A DNA stretch of 64,000 bases. Origin: Macrolepiota albuminosa. Its lineage: Eukaryota > Basidiomycota > Agaricomycetes > Agaricales > Agaricaceae. The position numbers were made by a program, and so were the translations under genes. The DNA lies in the NCBI GenBank assembly GCA_027475525.1, contig JAMWFC010000049.1:6308947-6372946 (forward strand), given 5' to 3'. Below are positions 33,266 through 44,606 of the stretch, in pieces; position 1 is the first letter of the stretch, and the number at the start of each line of letters is the position of its first letter. The notes beneath the pieces were generated by a model that did no database searches, was not told where the DNA came from, and saw nothing but the letters and a program-made list of their open reading frames with translations.

Positions 33266-36200
33266 CTAATCGTTTTCTTCTTCTTCCACTAAAGTCGGCA
33301 AGTCATCATCGTCCAATAATTCGGTTTCTTCAAGTTCTCTCAGCTTGGCAGTGTCAATATCTAGCGCTTCAAGCAGCAAATTGATTTGTTCTCTAGCGAG
33401 GTATGGCACTAGGTGAAAGGCGGCAACAGGTCGATGTAGTACTGAACCATCTAATTCACAGAGCACGTAAGCGCCTCCACGGTTACGAGAGATAACTACC
33501 AAAGGTCCAAGATAGCGTGGGCGCATTTTCTTATTGTATGATGTTTCAATTTTTGAGTTGCGCATAAGCACTAGCGCTCCTCTCGGGAAGTTGTAATCTT
33601 TGATGGTAGCGCTATGCTCGGTTTCGAATCGTAGGGCTGCTTGGCGACGGGCGCTAAAGACTACCTTGTGGAGTCGCTCTAAATCTTCTTTCCTTCGTTG
33701 GAGGTCAATGGCTCGTCTGGCGATAAGATCGGTAGTCGCTAAGATACTGTTGGGTGCTGGCTGAAGGTAGGTCGCTTCTATGATGTCGGCAGGGAGTAAA
33801 GGATGGGTGCCAGTAGCCGCGTAATAGGGAGAGCAACCCATGTGCTTACGAATGGTAACCCTCTCTAACCAGAACACTGAATATGTCGCTTTGCTCCAAC
33901 GAGATTTGTCGCCATCGACTGCTTTGAAAAGCACTTGCCGAACGTCAAAGTGTGGTCTCTCTACCAAGCCATTGGTGTGTTTGTTGTAGCCAGATACTCA
34001 AATGTGATGGATATTGTATTTCTTGGCGAGATATGTTAGCGCTTTGACAATGGGCGCACCGTTATCCGTGACAATTTCTCTTAGCGCTCCCCAATGGCAG
34101 ATGACGTCTTCAAATAGCCACTTGGCGACCGCGTCTGTATTTTCTCTTTGAGCATTTGAAATTCAGGCCAGTGGATTAGCGAGCAACGACCTTGGATGAT
34201 GTACTTGTAGCGACCAGATTTGGGCATGTGCATGGTATCGACGTAGATTTTGCTGAAGAGGGGAGCTGGCATTGCAACGGTTGGCAATATGAGCACTTGG
34301 CGTGTCTGTTGAATTTGGCAGAGGTGGCAAGTCCTAATGTACCAGGCGATGTTGGCACTAGCGTGTGGCCACCAGAAGCGTTCTAACAGAGAAGCTCGAG
34401 TAGCGTACAGACCTCTATGTCCTAGCTTGTCATGCATGGCACGCAGGACTCATAAGCGACTTTCTGGCTTGATGATCAGCTTGTGAGCGCCATCTCGATT
34501 TTGTCACCAAAGTCGGTTGTCGGTAAAGAAGAAACGGGTAGCGTATTGGATAAAGGTCGTGAACTGTTCATCGGTAAGGCCTACTGGTCGCTTGAGGTCT
34601 TGTATCCATTGTTCAACTATTAACAAGCGGCTGTCTTCTGCCTTTGCTTTGGCAGATCGGGGAACGGCATCGTAGGTCAAGTTTCTGCTGTCTTCTCTTA
34701 GCGGATGGGGCTCTTGTACGACTTTTATGGGAGGCGAATTTTGACTGAAAATGCTTGCCGTAGAATGTGAGGGGTGCGCTAAAGGTCTCGGGGCGGTAAG
34801 GGACAATGGGATGTAGAAGGATACTGGCAGGTTGTTGCCGTCGTAGTAGGGGGATTGGCTGTTGTATGAGGTGTACGAAACCATGTAACCGGTCGATCCA
34901 GTCCTCAAAATCGCTATCCACCTGGAGATCCACTGCCGGGTTGCCAGGCTGCCGTGGTCGCCTAGAGAGTCCGTCGGGTCCATGGAAAGAGCTCTTGACG
35001 TGTACCAACTCAAAATGAAACATGAGGATAGCGACTACCCATCGATTCATGCTAGCGGATGGCTGGATATCGGGATTCTGCAGCATGCCTTTGATGTACC
35101 TAGCGTCGACTTCAACAATCAGGTTCCGCACGCCAATCAAATACATCTTTAGCAACCGGAAGGCTTTGAAGAGTCCATAGAGCTCTAGCTTAGGCTGACT
35201 GTAGTGAGACTCTCGGTCGTTTAGCGTAATAGACTCAAAGCAGTTGTAGCGTCGCTGTTTCCGATTGTCGCTAAGGCACTGGCACAAAAAGTAGCCAACG
35301 GCAATGTACGAGGTATCCACCGCCAAGATGACAGGGTCGGCAGAGCTATAGTTGATTGGAACTAGGGGTTTGGCATCTTGTAGGGCTTTTACTAAGTCGC
35401 GTTGGGCAGTGACCTGGTCTGGCCCAAATTTGAAGGGCTCGTTGGCGTGGGTGAGTCGGTTAAGGGCATGTGCGCGATGGGCAAAGTTTTTGACGAATAT
35501 TCTAAGAACGCCAACGGTACCAAGAAAGGCGCGAACTTCCAATAAGTCGCAGCAAGGGCCCCAGCACTCAAGGAGTGCTAAGCGAGATTCGTCGGGAATG
35601 CGACCGTCGGGAGTGCAGATGTGACCAAGTATTTTGAACCTTGGCGCGCAAAGAAGGAGCTTATGGCCGCTAAAGGTACCACCGCTATACTTCATACGTT
35701 GGAGAACTCAATTGAGCAGCAGGAAAAACTCCCATAGCGCTAAGCGAATGTTGGGGTTCTCAGGATGGGTCGCCAGTAAGCCGTTTACGAGTTGCCAGTC
35801 TTTGGGGCCTTTGACGCCAACGTTGTCAATGAAGCTAAGGACATTATGCGGTATCTCGGGTTGGAGGATGAAAGTGATGTCATCATGGAATATGGGGACT
35901 GAGTTTGTCCAGCCCATCGGTAAGGTGACTAGGTGCAAGGCGCCAAACGGAGTTTGAAAAGTAGTGAGATCCCGGGAAGAGGGGTGTATCAGGCGTTCAT
36001 CGTAGCCAACGTACAGGTCAAGGGTGGTGCCACAAATGCGCCCAGCAAAGGACTCGGCAATGTGATCAGGGAAAGGTGGTACGCCAGAGTGTCGTATGGT
36101 GACTCTATTCAGCGGTTCGAGACTGTGGACTATGCGTAGGTTGCCGTTCTTTTTGAGGACACAGAACCAGTGGAAGTGGTAAGAACTATTGGAGGGTTTG

Positions 36201-37012
36201 TAGACGCCAGCCTTAATCTTAGTCCTAATGATTTGGCAGACCTCGGCTTTGATCACAGGCAGTAACGGTCAGTTGTGCTCAGTCCACGGCACGTGAGGAA
36301 TGGTCAGGATTATGACAGGCGGAAAGAAGTCAGTACGCAGGCTGCCGTGTTCGGAGTCCTCCCAAGCGAAGGCTTTATCTTGCTTAGTGACGAGATCGGT
36401 AAGGACTTTCAACTCATCTGGGGTCAAAAATCCGGTGTCGTGCTCCTTGGCGAACTGCTGCTGGCATTCCGTGGTAAAACGTCCTGTGGGCTGAAAGGGT
36501 GGCGGATTCGGTGATAGAGTTGGCATGTCGGCAAGAGGGTTGCCAATGATCTGGCGCTCGATTCTAAACGTCTCGGGAGAGTGCGTAGCGACGGGTTTTG
36601 TTTTAAGCGCAACTGGCTTATATTTCGTTTTGACTTGAACCCCTTTCCTTTTGGGAGTGTTAGCTTTGTTATATGCAGAGGTGGAAAGGGGAATCGTAGC
36701 CTGTGAAGCAGCAAGTCCAAGAACGGCAGGAGACGAGGCTCTGGGAAGAGTAGTGAGATAAGTTTCGGTAGATGCTATATTTTGAAAGGATTTGGAAGCG
36801 GTAAGGTACAAGTAGGCAAGAGAGGAGTCGGTAATGTTTTGATTTTTCTGGGAAGGCTCTGCGTCGGTAGTGGGTAAAGTAGTTAAAACGTCTTCGTCAA
36901 GAAAAGCAGTAGACATAACATTTACAAGACCAGTTGAATGGTCATATTCCAGCGTTAGCGCCACATCTCCGTGATCGTCGCCAATCACCTCCTCGATGGT
37001 CTGTGAAAACAC
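33266..37012 (-). pseudogene. pol: Element B pol (RT, RNase H, integrase), multiply interrupted
   Basis: Sense order: a linker with ESFRIERQIIGNPLADM-like residues; RT with KAGVYKPSNSSYHFHWF, VHSLEPLNRVTIRHSGVPPF, LPMGWTNSVPIFHDD and the catalytic box SFIDNV, where family YIDD has lost its second Asp (35845 region). RNase H has ILAVDTSYIAVG and VEVDARYIKGML. The integrase HHCC zinc region is MHDKLGHRGLYATRASLLER to TCHLCQIQQ, with core DTMHM, IVTDNGAP and NGLVERPHFDVRQ. In-frame stops at 36269, 35708, 34504, 34450 and 33998 are all TGA, and frameshifts lie near 34750 and 34140. Similar throughout to element C's intact pol. The switch from protease to this frame is -1 in direction, without an obvious slippery heptamer. 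Confidence 0.9.
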
Positions 37013-37770
37013 CGGTGTGGAGGCTCGTTGGCGTGTTGGTCGGTAAACTCCGGGGGCTTAGCGCGGGCGCCTTTTCGTTGTCCCCTAGGGAACGTTGGCA
37101 CCGTTCGTCGGATTCCGGAATTGGGGTCGCTAATGGTTAAAGTCGTCTCGTCGTCGGTAACTGTCTTGACGACTGATCGCGCCAAGACGTCGAAGGGTCT
37201 GCCAAGTAGCAGGTCATATGCTGGGGAGCGTAAAATGTGTATTTGAAGATAAAACGTGATGTTGCCAAGGGTGCACGGCACATTCTTGGCGAGGCCTAGG
37301 GATCAGTCTACTGTGCCGTTAGTGCTCTGCATGTTTAGTATCACTGTAGGGTCATAAATTAGGCCCAGATTGTTAGCGACTTTGGCTGCCATAGAAATGA
37401 TTTGAGACCCGCTATCCACGATTGCCTCTACCTCGTGCTTATTGTCTACTGTTAGCGCTACTGAGCGGATAGCGTGCGATTCTTGAGCGACGGTAAGGAT
37501 TGCAGGGTCTTCTCCATGGTCCACTGACCTAAGGTAGGTCTCCACTGGGTCCACAGAGGTGGCGTTAGCGATGGGGTCGGCAGGAGAGTCTTCAGCGTCC
37601 AGCGAATCGACGGTAACAGAAAAACCAGGGAGCGCGTCGTCAAGATCCTCGACCTCAGCAACGGTCATCACCAAGGGTCGTCGAGGAGTGACTGCCGTCT
37701 TGACTTGGTTGCGGACGTCTGGAGCAATACTGCAAAGCTCTTCAACTGATAAGGTAACGGCAGTTTTCAT
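36985..37770 (-). pseudogene. Element B protease domain
   Basis: Aspartic protease with active site AIVDSGSQIISMA (about 37420) and YDLLLGRPFDVLA (about 37210). It is in the same frame as gag upstream, separated only by TGA codons at 38143 and 37825, and interrupted by TGA at 37303 between TNGTVD and SLGLAKNVP. Element C has the equivalent NESLGMAKNVPFKF. The ancestral product was therefore probably a gag-protease fusion. Confidence 0.85.
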
Positions 37771-38142
37771 GATGCGGTTAAAGACGTGGTTTGATTTCTC
37801 TATATCGAAAATTGGCGCGGTAGGTCAGTAGCCACCCTCAGGACGTTTCTCGGGAGCAGCAAAGTTTTGTTGTGCTGGTGTGTGATAACGGTCGGGAATC
37901 CCTGAGTAGGGATGGAGAGGCGGCAAAGGCGGTTCGGGAGCGGTAGCGGACGACGATGGTTCTGGAGTAGTAGCAGGGGTAGTGGCAGGCGGTGTGGCAG
38001 GAGCAGGAGTTGGTAGCTTGCTAGCGGGAGGCATTGGCTTGTATCCTTTAAGAGGTTGTTTAGGCTGCTTAACTTCAACCCCATCAAAGACCTGATTCTT
38101 GAGCGAATCTAATTCCTGCTGTAGCTTGGCGATACGTTCTTC

Positions 38143-39432
38143 TCACAAGAATGTAGGGTGGTCGCCAACGCTGTCGAAGTGTAAGACCTCGTGAACCATT
38201 TGCTGTTGGGTCGCCTGTTCAGGGTCAGGGTTGGCGTTGCCAGAAAGCGTGCCAGTAGCGATTTGTCCTGGGTTGCGCCTATGCCATTCATCCACCCGCT
38301 CCTGGAAGGACTTCTTGTCTGGGTAGTTGGGAATGATGGCACCAGTGGTGAGAACTATCTTGCCGTCGATAGCCCGTCGAATCCTTCCTTGCCAAATGTA
38401 GTTTTCTAAAGTTACGCAGCGTCCTCTAGTCATAGTATGGCCAATCTCCCCACAGAAGTGGCAAGGGCCATTAGCGGGTACATTAGCAGGTTGGTTAGCG
38501 AGATTGGTGGTAATCATAGTTTTGATATGCGTCATAGTGGAAGTGACAGCGGCGGTAATGGCAGCATTAAGGTCCTCCTTCTTAACGAAGTCGGCAACAG
38601 GAGGCGGGATGGGAATGATACTGTTAGTTTGCTCAGGTGGTGGGCTCATCCTAGCGCGTTGTAGCCCAACGCCAGTGTCCGTCCCCTTGAGAACCCATTT
38701 ACCGGCTTCAAAGATGTCGGCAATGTTATAGGGCTCGTCTGGGTGGTGGGCTTGATGAACAATTTCTAGGCAACGAGCAATACAAGTCCAAAGCGAAGTC
38801 GGGATGCCTTGTTGGAATAGACGACGTTCCTCGTTAATGTATAACTTGCCGTTCTGTACTAACCACCTAGCAATTTTCTGGAATTCACGGTAATATGTGG
38901 AGAATGCGCCAAGAGACGATGTGCCGCTGTCGAATGATTCCTGTACTAGTTTCTGCAACTCGTTTACCGTGTATTGGATAGCCTCCTCTGCGCCAGGGTA
39001 CAGCTGGATCACTGCCATCTTCCAGTCCTCATACAAAGCGCCTTGGGCTGGGACGGGTGGGGCGGCAGGAACAAAGGCAGCAAACTCGGTCAAACCTGTC
39101 CATGTCTCTGCCGTGTCATACGATACGTATCTTGCCGCATACTCCTTCATCTGTGTGTGGTCGGTAATGTTACAATCTCTGAATAAATACTCCAACTCCT
39201 TGAAATACTGGGAGAGCTCCCGTGGCTTGGACTCGTCCCATTTTGGTGCCGAGAAGTGGTTACGTGGCGGCATGCGCTGAACTTGTTGTTCCATAGCGAC
39301 TGTGTTGGCGAGTTTGGTTAGCGGTAGTGGGGAAGGAGTTCTAGAGATTGGCGACGGGGTAAGAGAAATGAGTTGTGAAAGAGGCGTTAGCGGAGTAATT
39401 GGGGTGATTGGTTGCGGTACGGTAAAGGGCAA
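38143..39432 (-). CDS. gag: Element B gag
   Basis: 429-residue frame. The N-terminus is proline/threonine-rich, and the capsid-like region begins RNHFSAPKWDESKPRELSQY, with FKELEYLFRDC and TAETWTGLTEF. A CX2CX4HX6C zinc knuckle (CHFCGEIGHTMTRGRC, residues about 323-338) is longer than the usual CX4C spacing. The frame ends at a TGA after HPTFL that is best read as a mutated CGA, because coding continues in frame (EERIAKLQQEL) towards the protease. Gag forms the particle that packages element RNA. Confidence 0.85.
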   Translation of the reverse strand: MPFTVPQPITPITPLTPLSQLISLTPSPISRTPSPLPLTKLANTVAMEQQVQRMPPRNHFSAPKWDESKPRELSQYFKELEYLFRDCNITDHTQMKEYAARYVSYDTAETWTGLTEFAAFVPAAPPVPAQGALYEDWKMAVIQLYPGAEEAIQYTVNELQKLVQESFDSGTSSLGAFSTYYREFQKIARWLVQNGKLYINEERRLFQQGIPTSLWTCIARCLEIVHQAHHPDEPYNIADIFEAGKWVLKGTDTGVGLQRARMSPPPEQTNSIIPIPPPVADFVKKEDLNAAITAAVTSTMTHIKTMITTNLANQPANVPANGPCHFCGEIGHTMTRGRCVTLENYIWQGRIRRAIDGKIVLTTGAIIPNYPDKKSFQERVDEWHRRNPGQIATGTLSGNANPDPEQATQQQMVHEVLHFDSVGDHPTFL

Positions 39433-39653
39433 CGCTAAGGGGTCGTCGGCGCTATAATTGAGGGAATGCGGGAAGAGATCAGGAAATGCGTCTACAGTGG
39501 CGTTCTGTAGTTCCTGTGCAAGAGAGAGACCCAGTAAGGCACCAGGTGGTTGTGGGGTTGATGGGTGGGAAGGAGCTATGCCTTCTGCCGACTGGTCTAG
39601 CAGGCGGCGCCTACGCTGGAGACGGGTTTCTGGCGGAATTCTGCCCTAGAGAT

Positions 39654-39671
39654 CCCTCGCGGTGGGCTCCA
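39654..39671 (-). other. Primer binding site of element B
   Basis: In sense TGGAGCCCACCGCGAGGG follows the 5' LTR after a 3-nt spacer. It begins with TGG and is therefore complementary to a tRNA 3' end (...GGTGGGCTCCA). The same 18 bases occur in element C. The tRNA is not identified. Confidence 0.8.
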
Positions 39672-39674
39672 ATT

Positions 39675-40611
39675 TGATGATGCCCAAAGTTTGGTCAGTA
39701 ACAAATGTAACAATAGTGTTACCGTACCAAGAGTTTGCGTTGGGCGCGCTATAAGTGATGAGAGGAGTCCCAGGCAGGTCCCAGAGAATGCGTCTGTAAA
39801 AATATGGTAAAGTTGGTAACGAGGTTGGCAAGTGTAAAGCGCTAAGGTAAAGCGCCTATGGAAAAAGCGGTAAGTGAACACGGCAACGGTAAGCGGCAAG
39901 AGCACGATAAGCTTAGCGAAGTCTAAGCATCGATAATGCCTGCCGTAGTTGCAAGGCGCGAGTGTGTCGAGTGTTGGCGAGCGTCTGTAACTGCCAATGA
40001 GTTCGACGTTGCCGACCGTAAATGAGCTCCTGAGCGTAAGGGAGGCTGAAGTAAGGGGAGTAGTGAACTCTGGTTTATTGTTCTCTTATCTATGTACAAG
40101 TTGGTAAGTACTATATATACTACAAGGAGTTCACTGTCACCAGTGACCAACCATTGCCAAAGTGCGGTAAACTGGAAAATTTCATAGGGGTAGCTCCAAT
40201 GGTTTCAGATCCCTACCGTCCTTTCAAGACCCTTGGCGCCACCAGGCAGCAGATTGCGGTGCTAAACCATCAATCCATCACCCTTCTGCCTGTCAGAACA
40301 CCTAAGCAACGTTGGGCGCCAAATCGAGACGCTAAGCGGTGTCAGACACCAAGGTCAAACGCCAAGCTGTCCGTCAGTTTTTGATAGATCATCAGGCTTC
40401 TCCCTAAGCGCTGTCGTCAGTGACTGATGCCATCTGTCAGTTGTCATTCTTGCTGCCATCGGCACTATCACTGATCGGATCTGCTTCTTGCCGTGCGCGG
40501 CCGTCAAATATTGCCAAACTTGGTTAATTAGCGCACGCTAAGGTATTTTGAGCCTGTGCCGTGTTGCCGTAGCCTGCCGTTGATGCGCTGATCCTGTATG
40601 GGGTCCTATCA
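39675..40611 (-). repeat. 5' LTR of element B
   Basis: Partner of 29318-30254. It adjoins the PBS, which marks it as the 5' LTR in sense. About 35 mismatches to the partner were noticed by eye, mostly C/T or G/A. Confidence 0.93.
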
Positions 40612-42144
40612 ATGTGAGTGCTTCCCACGTTGTCTGCTTATCTCAACTGAACTTCCTTTTCCAGAACAACTCAATAATCCTGTCCCGGAAGCGGGTCCCA
40701 GCCGGCTCCTGATGCAGGTCCTGGGGGTCCTTCGGGGTCAGGCCCCAGCCATCCTGCGCCCATCTTTGCACGGATGACCATGTGTCCCCCCCGTCCCCCA
40801 GACTGGTCGCCCCTTGTTTCTGCCGTTCTGGGATGGTGGTGGGAGCCATTTCCAAGGTCCTGGAGATTCATCACGTTGCGTGGGCGAGCGCAATGCAAGA
40901 GGCCTTTGAGAGGGCGTTGGTGAGGCCCCGGGGCTTGCCTCCCCATGCTTGGTGTGTTAGCAATGGGCTGGTAAGTAGTTTTGTACCTCTGGTCCCGCAG
41001 CTAACCTGGATGCCTAGTGCCTTCACTGCGTGCGTCGCTTGGTAACGTGTTCATTCGAGGCTCTGTCCGCCTTGTTCCAGCGTGATACTTCCGTGTGCGA
41101 GGCCTGTCGCTTCAATCACAAGCAATGCTCCGTTTCAGCCCTTTGGAGGGCATACTGCATTTCGTGGGAGCAGGGTTGGCCGTTAGGGGGCATCACCTGG
41201 AGAATGGAGGTGGAGGAGAGGGATTGGGTTGCAGGGGTGGTTGAGGTCCAGGAGGAGGTGCTGGGGGAGGCCCCTGGAGGCAGGGCGGAAGGACGGGGGA
41301 TTGTCCAGGTGGGCAGCTGAGGCTGGCCCGTGGTCTTGATCATGTGCTGGGTGACCCGGTCTGGTGCCCCAGGGTGCCCCGATAAGGGGAAATGGCGGGC
41401 GTTGCCTAGCTCCTCCCCAGGGCCCTCCAAGAGGGCACATTTGCCCTCTGGGACCCCGCCCCCGATTTCCCCTCATGTCTCTCCCCAGCGGTGTTCTTGC
41501 CTCTGTCGGGGCGGCCCCTGGGGGCGGACGTGAAGGCCTTTCAGGAGCGTCTGGGGGAGTTCAAGGAGGGTAGGGGGGAGGCTGATGTGCAGAGGGAGTT
41601 GGAGGTGGGTCGGGAGGCGCTTCGGCAGTTGGAGAAGGCCCGAGTTGCTCAGGGGGAGGTGGAGGCGGAGCTGCAGGCGTTGCGGGCAAGGCTGGGGCAG
41701 GGAGTGGGGATCCCAGAGGGGGTCCCCTTGGGACAGGAGTTGACGGAGGGGCTGCACCACAATGTGGTGATTGCGCGCATGGCATCTTTGAGTGAGTCCC
41801 CTGTCACTTGCTCACCTCTTTTGCTAACGTCTCCAGGCTGGGCCCGGGAGCACCATCTGCTCCTAGATGGGGCTGCCGCAGCACTTGCTGTGCTGCAGGA
41901 GGGGCAGCACTCGGAGGTGACGACCCCCAGGGTGGAGCGTGGTCTTGACCTCCTGGGGTGACTGGTGGTCGCACATTGGCGGAGGAACGTGCCTGCCCTG
42001 GGATCCTGGTTTGAGCGCGTGTTGGACAAGGGTGAGCCCCTGGCCAAGGAAGTGTGGCAGGAGCATGGTCCAGAGGGAGTGGGGGAGGATTTCCGGGGTT
42101 GGCCAAGGGAAGGGGAGGGCGAGGGGAGTCACAGTTTGGGGCCC
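40612..42144 (+). pseudogene. Element A1 antisense gene, remaining exons
   Basis: Continuation of the exon at 29180. After intron 40614-40664 an exon 40665-40970 aligns with the copy at 63307-63641, but small indels put it out of frame until RSGMVVGAISKVLE and AWCVSNGL. Intron 40971-41017 is followed by an exon whose first codon is the first Cys of CLHC; it continues through VCEACRFNHKQCS. The third cysteine of the 63.7-kb copy aligns with a Gln here. Downstream is a coiled-coil stretch (QRELEVGREALRQLEKARVA, EVEAELQALRARLG, 41578-41695), a 45-nt intron near 41790-41835 and a last segment to about 41961. Sequence to 42144 may be untranslated. Confidence 0.6.
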
Positions 42145-42572
42145 CAGCGTTAGAGGCGGTGTCTTGCTGTTTTCTTTTTTTCTTTTTTGTTTGTTATGTT
42201 TCTTGTCCCGGCCTGGTACTGTAGATAGTGTAGTCATAAGAAAAAATGTATATACTTGGTCTTTTGGAGCCAGGGGAGTAAGTAAGTAATATCAGAAACA
42301 TGTCGAGGAGTTAGGGGGAAGCAGGGAATATACGTGGGAGTTAAAGTAAGTAACATTGGAAATGTGTCGAAGGGTTAGAGAGGGGAAACAGAAGGTATAC
42401 ATGGGAGTTGAATCCCTATTAAGCCCAGAGGCAGGGGTTACGCCCACTACTGCCGTCTGTGGGTCCTATGCCCAGAAGGGTTGTTTCCCAGGTGCTGTTG
42501 CTGGAAGTCTCGGAGTTTGTCGAGGGCGCCTTCATTTGGCCGTCTCTGATCAAAAGACAAATTAACCTTCAA
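42145..42572. repeat. Remnant of element A1 with two imperfect 68-bp tandem units
   Basis: AGTAAGTAATATC...CGTGGGAGTTA (about 42271-42338) is repeated imperfectly at about 42339-42407 (AGTAAGTAACATT...CATGGGAGTT). No pol sequence of A1 follows, and F-box-gene sequence begins by 42573, so A1 is truncated in this region. Confidence 0.55.
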
Positions 42573-43545
42573 TCACAAGCATGAACGCCTCTGAGTCCAA
42601 CTCAATATGCCGAAGAAGAATAGAATGTGTTCCTTGATCAAACTCTCTATCTGTATCCTCTTCTCCGAGAGATCAATATCAACATCCATATTGTGCTCTT
42701 TGTAGAGTGCCTTGATCTCGACATCAATGTGTAAGGCCAGTCCATGAAGGTGAAGAAATTGTTCTGACTCTAAAACAGAATTCAAGCAGTCCCATCCATC
42801 ATACTCCTTCAGAGACTCCATGACATCGTTAAGGGTTAAGAAGTTGAACCTGAAATAGACTGTTGTCTTGTTCAATTGTCTGAAGAAGCAAAAGAAGCCC
42901 GTCAAAGTGATCTGGACGATTAACTTCTTCATCCTCATCGTTCGGATATATGCTGACTTCATAGCTGATTTCACATAGCATTTTCAGCATGCTAAGATTG
43001 AGAGGTTGCAAGCTCAGTGGTTCTACTAATTTATTTGGTGAGTCATGGAAGGAAGAAAATATATTAATCGATAAGCATACCGAGCCTTGTTCCACCAAAA
43101 TATTCCCAAAAAAACGTGTTATAGATGCTCTTCCTGCTTGCGCAAGTTCCCAAAGAGGGACCACCTCATCTTCATCTGTAGGGCTGATTGATAGCGATTC
43201 TAAGCATGGAAAGAGGGGTAGATTGTGTTCTTGGATTGGGGCAGGGATCCACACATCAAGGAGGATCTTGATACTCTTTTGGTCAACGTCTTCAAGGCAT
43301 AGCCATCCCAGGCTGGGAGGAGTGATGGCCTGCACCATAGGAAGATCAGGATCCACACTATTGCTAAAGCTGACCTGTAGCATGTTAACGTTTCGAATAT
43401 GGTACCCAATGGCAGCACAACATGCCCTAGGCATGTTTTCTAGACCAGCCAGAGTCGTGGCTTGAAGATTTGGTGAAGTAAAAATGCTTATGAGAGACAA
43501 CTTGAGACTTTTTGGCAAAGTATTCCAGTCATAATCACCAAGTAT
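42573..43545 (-). pseudogene. F-box/LRR-like gene, 3' part (left of element C)
   Basis: Minus-strand coding sequence beginning at the LTR edge with ILGDYDWNTLPKSLKLSLIS, then IFTSPNLQATTLAGLENMP, leucine-rich LPMVQAITPPSLGWLCLEDV and FPCLESLSISPTDEDEV, typical of agaric F-box proteins with irregular LRRs. A short intron or frameshift near 42860 leads to a last segment DGWDCLNSVLESEQF and IDVEIKALYKEHNMDVD, ending at 42573. It is the downstream half of the gene whose F-box lies at 54659-54530. Confidence 0.75.
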
Positions 43546-44393
43546 TGTAGTACTTGGTTGCAAGTAGTACTGATAGTTCTGGGGCTTGATGGTGTAGAAG
43601 GTTACTTGCAGTGCACACTGACTTGATGATGAAATTGATATATTTGAAGGCTTTCAATAATCTTCCTGAAAGCAGAGGGTTCTCAACAAACTCCAGCCTA
43701 AGTGATTCACTCCCTGGGAACCACCGAGCCTTTGCCTATCAATTGCCTGTCTATTCTCTACTAAACTTGGGCTATTTATACTGTTTTTCTGGTGCACAGA
43801 CCACTATCTACACATGACTCTTTTGTTGTCAACTCCCCAGCCTCCAGAACATATTTGATAGTCCAATTTCCCTTTTGGGAGGCATGTTTCGGTGCCACCA
43901 GTTCCACCATTCAACTTCTTGTTCCATCATTCCTCTGGATGTCTCTGATTGCCACTTCCCCATTTGCTTCAGCTCCATTTAGCACGATCCCATTCATAGA
44001 TCCTTCTTTCCCCTTTTAGCGCTTCCCTGCATTCCATGCTTCTTTTGACATCCCTCCATGCTTCTTTTCCTTTCCCCTTTCAGTCATGACAAATTGGGCA
44101 TTGTCAGATCTGATCTTGATCTAGATCATCACAAATTGATCCCATTTCGTCACTTCTGCCAGCTCCCATGCTTCCCCTCCCCATTACAGTGGTTGGACTA
44201 TTGTTGTGTTGATAGCTTGAGCTGGTCCCTGCCCTTTGTTCTGTACTGTCTGTGTATTTATTGGGGTGTTTTTGGAGATATAATTTGTTGAGACTGCTAC
44301 CAGGAGGCTTACAGTTTTCAGCCTTATGATTAAATGTTTATTTTGACTTCTGGTGCATGTTGTGTCCCTGACTGCTGGTACAGCGTCGTATCA
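43546..44393 (-). repeat. 3' LTR of element C
   Basis: Identical by eye to 53441-54288. In sense it starts TGATACGACG and ends GTACTACA, preceded by the polypurine tract GGTGGGGGGGAGA. Confidence 0.95.
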
Positions 44394-44413
44394 TCTCCCC
44401 CCCACCAAATAAA

Positions 44414-44427
44414 GACTGTCCTCAGTC
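44414..44427. promoter_or_regulatory. Inverted repeat GACTG-TCCT-CAGTC beside LTR C
   Basis: Lies 20 bp inside the LTR and 180 bp upstream of the antisense gene's ATG. It is the counterpart of 30275-30290 in element B, with the same 4-nt spacer length and one base difference in the spacer. Confidence 0.4.
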
Positions 44428-44606
44428 ATTCACAGTTCCAGATTAGGTTAAGTCCCATTTCTTTGCCATAATGTCAACATTTTTGTCTGAACCTCCTGTA
44501 ATGTTGTGAGGTTTCTTTTGCATGTTTTTGCTGCCTCCCCTGTCGCTCCAAAGGCCATTTAAACCCTCCTTATTGTCCACCACATCCTCACTTCACCATT
44601 CCCCCC

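Larger units (their letters stand above)
29318..40611 (-). mobile_element. Ty3/gypsy LTR retrotransposon B, complete but dead
   Basis: 11.3-kb element with 937-bp LTRs at both ends (TGATGAC.../TGATGAT... to ...CCTATCA), about 96% identical by eye with mostly transition differences. ATGT flanks both sides (29314-29317 and 40612-40615), or AATGT if the LTR's last A is counted with the target. Order in sense (minus): 5' LTR 39675-40611, PBS, gag, protease, RT, RNase H, integrase, a reverse-oriented spliced gene, PPT (GGGGAGAGA), 3' LTR 29318-30254. It lies inside the first coding exon of element A1. Confidence 0.95.

Noticed and set aside
38974..39280. Plus-strand frames across element B gag
   Set aside because: They oppose a recognisable gag with a zinc knuckle and show no motifs of their own.
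43611..44291. Three open frames repeated identically at 53506-54186
   Set aside because: They lie wholly inside the LTRs of element C and lack any family similarity; the identity reflects the LTRs, not genes.
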